Source of the DNA: an uncultured Clostridia bacterium
GTDB lineage: Bacteria; Bacillota; Clostridia; Saccharofermentanales; Saccharofermentanaceae
Assembly: GCA_946405115.1 (NCBI GenBank)
Contig: CAMJGB010000066.1
Location: 1-9,478 of the forward strand
Length of the DNA: 9,478 bases
Reading direction: 5' to 3'
The notes under the pieces are model-generated. The model saw only the letters and a list, made by a program, of their open reading frames with translations. It had not been told where the DNA came from and did not search any database. Below are positions 1 through 6,489 of this stretch, piece after piece. Position 1 is the first letter of the stretch. Every line of letters starts with the position of its first letter. Made by a program: the position numbers and the translations under genes.

Positions 1-690
1 GAAGTCGGCGGTCTTCAAGGCTTCCAACAAATTATCCTCGACAGCAAGACCTCCAAGGACCGTGTTGCTTAAAGCGATACCGTCTGCAGTGTAGATATTA
101 CAGAACGTGGAACTGTTGTCATCGGAACCCATTGAGACACCCTGAAGCATCTCATCCATATCGATCTCCATGAAGCACACCATGAACGTGTGTCCTTCAA
201 AATACATATCGGTTAGAGGAACGGCGATGACTACTTTCTTATCGGGAGTATTCAGATTGAATATTGAGATCTCAGGTTCAGTAATCGACAGGTAATCAAA
301 ACTATACTCATCTATATTCGTCTGAGTTCCCATCGAGGTATAGATCAGACCCTCTTCATCAACGAATGCGAACTTCTCGAGATTATAGATCCTTCGCATT
401 CTCGCCTGATATGCCTGCAGATGTTCCATATCGCTTAAGTCATCTTCTGTCATGAGCTCCAAAGCGACAGTCATGTCATCTATGTTCTTATTAAGATTCT
501 GGGCAACTATCTGCTCACGTCTTCCGGCAAGCTCGTCAAGATAGAACAAGCTTACGGACTCTACAGCGGACAAAGTATCCCTTGTTGCGGCCTGTCCCAT
601 CCATATTGTTCCGAAGATCAATATGAGCACAACAATAACAGTTCCGATTATTGCAATCGTGATTGTATTCTTGCCCTGAGCACGTCTCAT
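1..690 (-). CDS. membrane-anchored sensor protein, N-terminal part (output domain outside window)
   Basis: The frame is open from an ATG at 690 to the window edge: 230 codons with no stop. Residues 1-8 are basic (MRRAQGKN) and about 9-33 form one hydrophobic membrane anchor. The rest looks extracytoplasmic: a helical stretch at about 38-100 (with SVSLFYLDELAGRREQIV) and then an alpha/beta segment (KFAFVDEEGLIYTS, VVIAVPLTDMYF) typical of Cache/PAS-like ligand-sensing ectodomains. From memory, similar N-termini occur in Lachnospiraceae hybrid histidine kinases and GGDEF proteins. The signalling output (kinase or diguanylate cyclase) would lie beyond position 1 and cannot be seen, nor can a second membrane segment. 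The start is supported by a G-rich ribosome site (GGGGGTGG, 697-704) and by a TATAAT about 32 nt upstream. The ligand is unknown. Confidence 0.75.
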   Translation of the reverse strand, partial: MRRAQGKNTITIAIIGTVIVVLILIFGTIWMGQAATRDTLSAVESVSLFYLDELAGRREQIVAQNLNKNIDDMTVALELMTEDDLSDMEHLQAYQARMRRIYNLEKFAFVDEEGLIYTSMGTQTNIDEYSFDYLSITEPEISIFNLNTPDKKVVIAVPLTDMYFEGHTFMVCFMEIDMDEMLQGVSMGSDDNSSTFCNIYTADGIALSNTVLGGLAVEDNLLEALKTADF

Positions 691-721
691 CAGATGCCAC
701 CCCCAAGTATGTACAACATTA

Positions 722-750
722 ATTATACAATCTTGAGAGTTATTAGGAAA
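722..750 (-). promoter_or_regulatory. sigma-A-type promoter for the sensor gene
   Basis: On the minus strand there is a perfect -10 TATAAT (722-727). A weak -35-like TTTCCT (745-750) lies 17 nt upstream. Initiation near 715 would give a 5' leader of about 25 nt carrying the GGGGGTGG ribosome site. The sensor gene therefore probably has its own transcript rather than depending on read-through from the lipoprotein gene, after which I see no convincing terminator. Confidence 0.6.
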
Positions 751-779
751 TCATGAGAATTTATTTTATTGTTAACAAA

Positions 780-1340
780 TCAACCGGCCAGAACGTAAGC
801 CTCTCTTATCAGATCCAATTCGATATTGTCAGGATTCTCAACTATCTCCTCGTCAGAAAGCAGCCAGACATAACTAAACTCAGCATCGGTTTCAGCATAA
901 AGATTTTCAACGCGGGATTTTACTTCTATCCTCTTATAATCATCAAATTCATAGATCAGGACATAAAGATGACCAGAATAAGAAACACCCAAATACTCCA
1001 ACTCACTTATCAAAAGCTGCTGGTCATATGTCACATAATCAGATTCTGACTGCTCATACTCCCAAGAAGACGGATCAGAACCATCTGCCTCAACTGTAAA
1101 AAGAAAGACCTCAATATTCTCGACCTTCTCAAAATCAGAATCACTGCCGGTCGTTAAGCTGTTGTAACGGCTCTCCGACATCACACACAATCCGTTCTCG
1201 CCGACGGAATAATATGCTACGTCGGAGCCATCAAATGTGCTGCACTGGAACACTGCTTCTGGGTTCTGATTAACCTTGGAACAGGAAACTAACAGCAAGG
1301 AAGCTAAGACTACAGTTCCGATCTTCAACAAATTCTTCAT
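780..1340 (-). CDS. predicted lipoprotein of unknown function
   Basis: This encodes a protein of 186 residues. The N-terminus is a textbook lipoprotein signal: MKNLLK, a hydrophobic core and the lipobox LVSC with the lipidated cysteine at residue 20. It should therefore be exported and anchored in the outer leaflet of the cytoplasmic membrane. The mature part is acidic, rich in Glu, Asp, Ser and Tyr, and has no motif I recognise. Two further cysteines follow (QCSTF, GLCVM) and could form a disulfide. I chose ATG 1340 over the longer frame opening at 1403 because the signal peptide begins there and GGAG lies 8 nt upstream; the longer start would fall inside the tRNA terminator. It is flanked by tRNA-Arg upstream and a sensor gene downstream. 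No partner or substrate can be assigned. Confidence 0.8.
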   Translation of the reverse strand: MKNLLKIGTVVLASLLLVSCSKVNQNPEAVFQCSTFDGSDVAYYSVGENGLCVMSESRYNSLTTGSDSDFEKVENIEVFLFTVEADGSDPSSWEYEQSESDYVTYDQQLLISELEYLGVSYSGHLYVLIYEFDDYKRIEVKSRVENLYAETDAEFSYVWLLSDEEIVENPDNIELDLIREAYVLAG

Positions 1341-1370
1341 ATCTCTTACTCCGTAAAGCTTGCTTCTGTT

Positions 1371-1399
1371 ATTGTAAAAAATAAACGCCCCGTGCACAA
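1371..1399 (-). promoter_or_regulatory. candidate promoter nested in the tRNA terminator
   Basis: Minus strand TTGTGC (1394-1399), a 17-nt spacer and TACAAT (1371-1376) resemble a sigma-A promoter. The -35 lies in the loop of the upstream terminator hairpin, and the -10 starts at the last T of its T-run. Initiation near 1364 would leave a 24-nt leader to the lipoprotein ATG. The match is sequence-based only. Its support is the perfect spacing and the lack of any other space for a promoter. Confidence 0.45.
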
Positions 1400-1410
1400 G
1401 CAAGGGGCGT
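1376..1410 (-). terminator. intrinsic terminator after tRNA-Arg
   Basis: In transcript sense, ACGCCCC (1404-1410) pairs perfectly with GGGGCGT (1385-1391) around a 12-nt loop. The run TTATTTTTT follows. It begins 6 nt after the tRNA CCA end. No other terminator is visible between the rpoD-rnf cluster and this point, so it probably ends both the tRNA transcript and any read-through from the cluster. Confidence 0.88.
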
Positions 1411-1416
1411 CTTTAC

Positions 1417-1493
1417 TGGTGATCGTAGGCGGATTCGAACCGCCGGCCTACCGCTTAGGAGGCGGTCGCTCTATCCAGCTGAGCTATACAATC
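1417..1493 (-). tRNA. tRNA-Arg (anticodon CCT, CCA encoded)
   Basis: The full cloverleaf can be folded by eye. The acceptor is GATTGTA/TACGATC (one G-T pair), the D stem GCTC/GAGC with a GG-containing loop, the anticodon stem ACCGC/GCGGT with loop CTCCTAA, the variable loop AGGCC, and the T arm GGCGG-TTCGAAT-CCGCC. Discriminator A and genomically encoded CCA follow. Anticodon CCT reads the arginine codon AGG. The A after GG in the D loop fits the known arginine identity element A20. It begins 27 nt after the stop codon of the polytopic membrane protein gene. Confidence 0.97.
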
Positions 1494-1509
1494 ATCTCAA
1501 GCAAAAAGG

Positions 1510-1518
1510 ATTATAACA
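1510..1518 (-). promoter_or_regulatory. extended -10 promoter for tRNA-Arg
   Basis: Minus strand TGTTATAAT is a perfect extended -10 element (TGnTATAAT). It sits between the stop codon at 1521 and the tRNA start at 1493, so the predicted start near 1503 gives a leader of about 10 nt, typical for a tRNA. No good -35 lies at 16-18 nt spacing, which is acceptable for extended -10 promoters. The tRNA can therefore be made independently of the upstream cluster. Confidence 0.65.
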
Positions 1519-1520
1519 CA

Positions 1521-2741
1521 TCAAATCATTATTCCCCAGTAGCCAAGGAGAACTTCGCACGTCATGAAGATCAAGGCTACGGCCATCAAAGACAAAGGCA
1601 TTCCCTCAACATAAGGGCTTCTTCTAGACATAATAAGTCGTCTGTTATACGTGAGCATCAATCCGGTTATAAGGATATCCACAAGCGTCGTGAACAATAC
1701 GAGCACCACAAGGTCGATCACCGTATGGCAGCTTGTAAGAACAACCGCATAGATAATACAAAGCTCAGCAACAAACTGAATGCGGTGTCTTGAATGTCTT
1801 CCCCTAAGGAATGCGAATGCGAATATCATGAGAGCACACAGGATGTACTTCATGAATGAAAGACCGAGTGAGAAACTTCGGTCAATGTGATCGAAGATAA
1901 GGCTGCCTGCTCCCATAATAACGAAGCTTAAGAAGAAACGAAGGCGTCTCAGAAGAAAGCTTCTTAATGACTTGAATCTTATGGAAGGAAGCTCGGAAGA
2001 ATCACTTAACATGGAAGAAGAAAGAAGATAATCCTTACCTCTTATCTTGCTTATCACAAACGACATTCCCATAAGAATAAGAGCACTGATAAGTATGCTT
2101 AAGCCTCTGCCCTCTGCACCTGTCTTCTTGTGAAGGAAAGCTGCTCCCGTAACACCTATGACGGATGCAAATACAGAACACAGCATGGGAAGCATTATCT
2201 CATTCGTTACATCAGCCTTTACGAACTCACTATACTTAATGAACTCGCCGTTAAGGAAATCGACATCCTTGAATCCCTTGGAATCAACTTTACGCTTCTT
2301 CTCCTCTGCAGAAACGACCGTAAGTGCACTTAAGCCCGATGCGATCAATGATGCTCCCAGAAGAGGAATATGCTCCTTAAGGAAAATGCTTCCGAGCACT
2401 GCAGGAATTATATTAAGCGCTACGGAAAGCGGCATGGTATCAGGCGACTCGAAAAGCCTTAACGACACTGACCAGAACAGGACATAAACCACCGTGAAGC
2501 CGACAGCCCACAGAAGCGACATAAGATATGTCTTAAAACCTACATCAAAAGACGGCACAAGCATACAGACGGCAGCAGCAATGAATGCTGCAAAGATCGC
2601 TGAACGGGTGCTTAAGTAATCAGCTTCCCTAACATTAAGCGTAAGTCCCTCGAAGGGATTCTCCGGAACACCTCCGCCCTGATTAATATTATTGAACGGC
2701 GAATTCTTTATTGATTTATCTGATGTATTTATCATGCTCAT
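1521..2741 (-). CDS. polytopic membrane protein of unknown family in the rnfE/A position
   Basis: This encodes 406 residues if it starts at ATG 2741, one base after the rnfG stop. A longer frame opens at TTG 2804 inside rnfG but has weaker support. After a hydrophilic N-terminus of about 45 residues I count roughly 11 hydrophobic segments. A charged loop (EEKKRK) follows the fourth, and there is another polar break near two thirds of the protein. It is the last gene of the rnfC-D-G string, where canonical operons carry rnfE, rnfA and rnfB, and its length is close to RnfE plus RnfA. I do not recognise it with confidence. Weak resemblances to RnfA/E are a mid-membrane cysteine in VVLTSC (RnfA has TTNC), a segment TNEIMLPMLC (RnfA has NNFVLVQFLGLC), and a C-terminal GMPLSLMAVAL like the RnfA ending GAAIALITAGL. 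No ferredoxin-type cysteines (RnfB) are present. It may be a strongly diverged or fused membrane subunit, or an unrelated partner. Confidence 0.75.
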   Translation of the reverse strand: MSMINTSDKSIKNSPFNNINQGGGVPENPFEGLTLNVREADYLSTRSAIFAAFIAAAVCMLVPSFDVGFKTYLMSLLWAVGFTVVYVLFWSVSLRLFESPDTMPLSVALNIIPAVLGSIFLKEHIPLLGASLIASGLSALTVVSAEEKKRKVDSKGFKDVDFLNGEFIKYSEFVKADVTNEIMLPMLCSVFASVIGVTGAAFLHKKTGAEGRGLSILISALILMGMSFVISKIRGKDYLLSSSMLSDSSELPSIRFKSLRSFLLRRLRFFLSFVIMGAGSLIFDHIDRSFSLGLSFMKYILCALMIFAFAFLRGRHSRHRIQFVAELCIIYAVVLTSCHTVIDLVVLVLFTTLVDILITGLMLTYNRRLIMSRRSPYVEGMPLSLMAVALIFMTCEVLLGYWGIMI

Positions 2742-2742
2742 A

Positions 2743-4053
2743 TCACGCCATCCAGTTAAGATAATCTTTAAGGAATCTGTATGCTGTATTAATTGCCGAG
2801 ACAATATCAGCAGTGATCATTATATGCCCGTCTATGCCTTCGATATATGTCTTAATCTCAGACATAGGAATTCCGTCAACGCTGTCAGCATCGTAAGTCG
2901 TGTCGCCGGTTCTGACACCGTCCTCACTTCCAACATTGCCTGTAGTTAACTCCTCTCCGCCATTGCCGGAAGTGGAATCAAAGTCGGAGTAGTTAGCCAT
3001 GTCACCAGTTACTCTCTGTCTTACGTTAAGACTTGTACCGTCTTCGGCAAGGAACACTCCCGGGTAACCGTCGAATGAGAATACAATGTATCCGTCATCA
3101 TTAACCACGCCCAAAGACTCGAAGTCACCTGAGAATAATCCGTCGACTATCTCCTGAAGACCTGCAAAATACATATCCTTATCAAATCCCGCTCTCGAGT
3201 TCTCGATACACTCGATGCAAAGATTGCAGAACGTTCTGATATTGATGGTTACTCCGTCGATGATATCCGTAGTTCCGTCTGACTTCATCGCGAGAAGATC
3301 CGGATTCTGCACATCCATAAGTGCGTGGCAGAGAATGTAAGACTGAGAAGCCCAGTTAAGACCCTGAACCTCATAGACACCGTCAAGTGAAGACTGTCTT
3401 CTGTTCTTGATGTTCATGTCGGTATTAAATGCATCCCACTGAACCATCGTGATGATTCCGTTCTCGATGCTCATCTCGACATAGTCGATATATCCGGAAC
3501 GGTCAGCAGACAATGTCTGAGCATAGTAGATACCGTCGTTTAGTCCGGTAAGTCTCAACTGATCCGAATTCTCCTGGTCAGGATCCAACACCTCGACTCC
3601 GTATGCCACAGGGATCTGATAACCTCTGGTCTGTTCTGCAATGATCGCTATCTGCTCATCAGTAATGGCTGAAGTTCTGGGATCGTTGGGAGCTCTTGTT
3701 AATCCCGTAAGCTCTGCCGTATTGTAATCGACGCCTACGATGAGATTAAGAGGATAACCTGTCTGGTGGTCGACCACTTCAACCTCGAGTACGAATCCCA
3801 AAGGATTGCCTTCCGCATCAAGGCCTTCGTAAACGCCGTTGATTCCGGAGTATCCTGCGATCAAAGTACTCTGTACCGGCTGATAGGAAGATGCCGCAAG
3901 CACCTGGTTAAAGTTCTGATAGTAATTATTCTGCAAACGCTCATACTCATTGCTGTTCGTAGCAAGGATTCCGAGCACGACTATTACAACACTTACCACG
4001 GCAAGGCAGAAAGCTTCTATCGTAAATCTGACAACAGTATCACGACTAAACAC
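2743..4053 (-). CDS. rnfG: RnfG-like FMN_bind-type electron transport protein, enlarged
   Basis: This encodes 436 residues; RnfG is normally about 200. The start is GTG 4053, overlapping the rnfD stop by 8 nt, with GGGGAGGAG 7 nt upstream. Residues about 10-31 are one membrane anchor and the rest should face outside. Residues about 72-145 resemble the RnfG core: PLNLIVGVDYN aligns with the E. coli RsxG stretch IQLLVGADFN, but the following HHETPGLG is replaced by APNDPRTSAI. Residues about 168-285 look like a second, PplA-style FMN_bind module (DGIYYAQ, ENGIITMVQWDAFN) ending in DGVTINIRTF, where the usual motif is SGATxTSxxF. An acidic Gly/Ser-rich linker (about 355-395) leads to a third SGAT-like end, IDGHIMITADIVSAINTAY. 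Canonical RnfG carries FMN covalently on the SGAT threonine. Only the middle copy keeps a threonine here, and no copy has SGAT. Family membership is fairly secure; flavin content is uncertain. Confidence 0.82.
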   Translation of the reverse strand: MFSRDTVVRFTIEAFCLAVVSVVIVVLGILATNSNEYERLQNNYYQNFNQVLAASSYQPVQSTLIAGYSGINGVYEGLDAEGNPLGFVLEVEVVDHQTGYPLNLIVGVDYNTAELTGLTRAPNDPRTSAITDEQIAIIAEQTRGYQIPVAYGVEVLDPDQENSDQLRLTGLNDGIYYAQTLSADRSGYIDYVEMSIENGIITMVQWDAFNTDMNIKNRRQSSLDGVYEVQGLNWASQSYILCHALMDVQNPDLLAMKSDGTTDIIDGVTINIRTFCNLCIECIENSRAGFDKDMYFAGLQEIVDGLFSGDFESLGVVNDDGYIVFSFDGYPGVFLAEDGTSLNVRQRVTGDMANYSDFDSTSGNGGEELTTGNVGSEDGVRTGDTTYDADSVDGIPMSEIKTYIEGIDGHIMITADIVSAINTAYRFLKDYLNWMA

Positions 4054-4990
4054 TCTGTTTCTCCTCCCCGTAAACCTTGATTATCTTGCCGCCGTAATCA
4101 AGTATGCCCGTAAGCACACCCGTAAGCACAACAGGTACGACAATAAGATCGATTCCGCCCGTCTTGAATGACAAAAGGAATGTCAATGCGGCACATACAA
4201 AAGCAGAAGTAATCGAGACCGTACCGAAGGACCTTACCGTCTCCTCATCAAACAGAAGGTATACGGCAGTAAAGAGTACACCTGTTGTTGCAAGGAAGAG
4301 CATGGTCTCGGAAGTCTCATTACGTAAATCTCTTAAGAGAAGCAAGATAGTAAGCATACCGATGTAGCTTAACGGCGCATAGAAGCGAACGGCTCTTTTC
4401 GCGAGGATGTAGACAAGACCTGCAAGTATCATGAAAGCACATGCAGTGCCGAGGAAAGACGGATATCTTCCCATGAAGATCTCTGACTGATAGTACTTGG
4501 AAAGGTCGAAGCATTCAAAACCGGATGAGCCAAGAAGAAGGCTCTTTACCGAAGTTCTGTCGGCGCAAGGCATGGCAAGCGCGCCCTCATTTAACGGGAA
4601 CACGATCCTTATGAATAATCTTCCTGCAGCAGGAGGATTGATGAAAGCGGAACCTCTTCCTCCCGATATCTGTCTTACAACCAAAGCTGCGAACATAACT
4701 CCCGTGAAGGCGATGTAAAGCGGCGTATCCGGAGGCAAAAGAAGCGCGAACACGGCACCGTAGAACAGGGGATTAAGAATGCTTCCGCGGCTTACTTTCC
4801 TTATCCTTGAACAGATGTCATCGGTAACTGCAAACAGCAATGAGCAGAACAGCAAAAGTATCGCTGCTCTTAAGCCATAGTAAACGACAGCAACTGCCAT
4901 GATAGGAATAAGCGACAGAAGATGAACCGCAGAGAAATAAGCGTCGTTTCTGTCTGTATGTATAAAGGGCGCGGAATATCTCATGTTCAT
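4046..4990 (-). CDS. rnfD: RnfD/NqrB-like membrane subunit
   Basis: This encodes 314 residues from ATG 4990, which overlaps the rnfC stop in an ATGA arrangement. A GTG at 5002 would add four residues but has no ribosome site. About nine hydrophobic segments are visible. Family landmarks are LNPLFYGAVFALLLPPDTPL (the TG-LLALTLPP-P region), GGRGSAFINPPAAGRLFI (GG.G.NIFNPA..GR) and, near the C-terminus, FTAVYLLFDEETVRSFG where canonical proteins have FMATDPVTSP. RnfD sits in the membrane, passes electrons between flavins and takes part in ion translocation. Canonical RnfD binds FMN covalently at the Thr of SGATPL. At that place this protein reads CADRTSVKSLL: a threonine remains but the motif is gone. 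The gene lies between rnfC and rnfG and is translationally coupled to both. Confidence 0.87.
   Translation of the reverse strand: MNMRYSAPFIHTDRNDAYFSAVHLLSLIPIMAVAVVYYGLRAAILLLFCSLLFAVTDDICSRIRKVSRGSILNPLFYGAVFALLLPPDTPLYIAFTGVMFAALVVRQISGGRGSAFINPPAAGRLFIRIVFPLNEGALAMPCADRTSVKSLLLGSSGFECFDLSKYYQSEIFMGRYPSFLGTACAFMILAGLVYILAKRAVRFYAPLSYIGMLTILLLLRDLRNETSETMLFLATTGVLFTAVYLLFDEETVRSFGTVSITSAFVCAALTFLLSFKTGGIDLIVVPVVLTGVLTGILDYGGKIIKVYGEEKQSV
4061..4069 (-). promoter_or_regulatory. strong ribosome binding site deciding the rnfG GTG start
   Basis: Minus strand GGGGAGGAG lies inside the last codons of rnfD, 7 nt before the GTG at 4053. It fixes the non-ATG start of rnfG and couples its translation to rnfD. 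Confidence 0.8.
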
Positions 4991-6480
4991 TCTGATTCCC
5001 ACCCTTCGAAAGGCAATGTCATTGTATCGCGTGAAGGCTGTCTGCTCTCGGCTGTACTTACCTGATCAGCAGAAAGGAGCGATACGTCGTCCACCCACTG
5101 TCTGTCACCTACAGCAAGGTAAGGTGAAGCAGGAGCTTTCCTCTTAGTCGAAGCATAACCTCCGATGAGGCTTCCCATCTTAATGTGTGAAGGACAAATA
5201 TAAGAGCACACGCCACAATTAATACATCTTGCGGCACCAAACTTATCTGCGGCCTGCTCCTTGCCTCCTGCTATTAGCTTATAAAGCTTGTCCGGCTCAA
5301 GATCCATCGGGCAGACATCGGAGCATCTCCCGCATCCCGTGCAAGGAGCGTCCACTTCCGCCACGTCCGTAATAAGGCACACACCCGACGTCGTCTTAAG
5401 TATCGGAGTTGTCTCCGGATTATCAATCTGAAGGCCCGTGAAGCAATTACCCCACACAACTACCTTGGATGAGCTTGAAGCATTGCTCGCCGTATCGAAA
5501 AGCTCCGACACCGGCGTACCGATAGGAGCAATAACATTACGGAGAAGTCCGTCTTCAGTACTGATGCTTACGGCTCTTGAAGTAAGCGGCATGCTCTCTG
5601 CAATCGCGTTCCAGCATGCATAAACGGTAGAGCAGTTAAACATAACAGCTCTGCATCTTCCCTCAAGGCTCTCGCCTTCTTCGAGGTTAACATCATATAA
5701 AGTACGGGCTACCATTCTGTAGTAACCCTGCGGGAATCTCGGCTTAAGATAAATGAAGTTAAAGGCATATCCCGAATACTTCGAGAAGCTTCTTTCCATT
5801 GCATTTCTTAATGCGGCGATCTCGTTCTTACGGTCCTTAGAAATCAGGATATTGATAACATGAAGACCGCAGGCACCTGCCATGGCAACGGCACCCATGA
5901 TCACATAATCTGCATACTCACAAAGGATAAGATAATCCGAATCAGCATAGGGCTCGCTCTGAAGGCAGTTGATAAGAAGCTCCTTAACCTTCATGCGCTT
6001 AGCTCTGTTAAGCTTAACGATCGTGGGGATTCCCTCACCACCCATACCGACGATGCCTGCATCACGGATAATGCCCATGACAGTCGCAGCACTTACGTTA
6101 ACATTGTTTCTGGGTCTAACGGAAGGATGGAATGTTCTTTTCCTGTCGCCCTCGATCATAACCGCACGGCTTGTTCTGCCGTCGGGCAAAACTACGGGCT
6201 TAATATCAGTAACCGTTCCTGATATACCGCTGTGGATAGGGACAGCCATCGATCCCGGAGCCGGAGCTCCGATGCACTGGCCGATCGTAACGGTCTGACC
6301 GATCTTAACTGCGGGCACGCACTCATCACCGTAATGCTGAAGCATCGGGAGGATCAATCTTCTCGGATAGACCCTCTCGAGCATAACATCACGATCAAAA
6401 GACGAACGCTTTGAAAAATCCAAAGCGTTGTCCGAATAAAAACCTTTATGAAAAGAGCGATTATGCCTGCCTATGGACAT
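4987..6480 (-). CDS. rnfC: RnfC-like Fe-S/flavoprotein subunit
   Basis: This encodes 497 residues, slightly longer than the usual 430-450 of the clostridial form. In canonical Rnf, RnfC is the cytoplasmic NADH-side subunit. Residues about 10-115 match the N-terminal RnfC barrel/sandwich (LPMLQHYG, VKIGQTVTIGQ, HSGISGTV). Residues about 140-330 match the NuoF-like flavin/NADH domain, with GIVGMGGEGIPT for GLGGAGFPT, SEPYADSD for ECEPYLTAD, RFPQGYYRM for RYPQGAEKQ, and VIAPIGTPVSELF. Two 4Fe-4S motifs follow: Cys 380/383/386/390 (CTGCGRCSDVCP) and 419/422/425/429 (CINCGVCSYICP). About 65 residues follow the second cluster and look unstructured. ATG 6480 is 9 nt after the rpoD stop, with AAGG 7 nt upstream. 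The catalytic part looks intact, so this subunit is probably functional, although the cysteine of the usual ECEPY is serine. Confidence 0.93.
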   Translation of the reverse strand: MSIGRHNRSFHKGFYSDNALDFSKRSSFDRDVMLERVYPRRLILPMLQHYGDECVPAVKIGQTVTIGQCIGAPAPGSMAVPIHSGISGTVTDIKPVVLPDGRTSRAVMIEGDRKRTFHPSVRPRNNVNVSAATVMGIIRDAGIVGMGGEGIPTIVKLNRAKRMKVKELLINCLQSEPYADSDYLILCEYADYVIMGAVAMAGACGLHVINILISKDRKNEIAALRNAMERSFSKYSGYAFNFIYLKPRFPQGYYRMVARTLYDVNLEEGESLEGRCRAVMFNCSTVYACWNAIAESMPLTSRAVSISTEDGLLRNVIAPIGTPVSELFDTASNASSSSKVVVWGNCFTGLQIDNPETTPILKTTSGVCLITDVAEVDAPCTGCGRCSDVCPMDLEPDKLYKLIAGGKEQAADKFGAARCINCGVCSYICPSHIKMGSLIGGYASTKRKAPASPYLAVGDRQWVDDVSLLSADQVSTAESRQPSRDTMTLPFEGWESE

Positions 6481-6489
6481 AGGCTGACC

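Noticed and set aside
769..778. Perfect 10-bp palindrome TTGTTAACAA just after the lipoprotein stop
   Set aside because: It is short and AT-rich, has no hairpin-plus-T-run structure, and occurs by chance in such sequence; there is no evidence that it is an operator.
1341..1403. Longer start for the lipoprotein at 1403
   Set aside because: It would place coding sequence in the terminator hairpin and put 21 residues before a perfect signal peptide. GGAG precedes the ATG at 1340.
2742..2804. 21-residue N-terminal extension of the polytopic membrane protein from TTG 2804
   Set aside because: It would overlap rnfG by 62 nt from a TTG. ATG 2741, one base after the rnfG stop, fits the tight coupling seen elsewhere in the cluster.
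4991..5002. GTG 5002 as the rnfD start
   Set aside because: It has no ribosome site at proper spacing. ATG 4990 overlaps the rnfC stop as ATGA and has a GGTGGGA stretch upstream.
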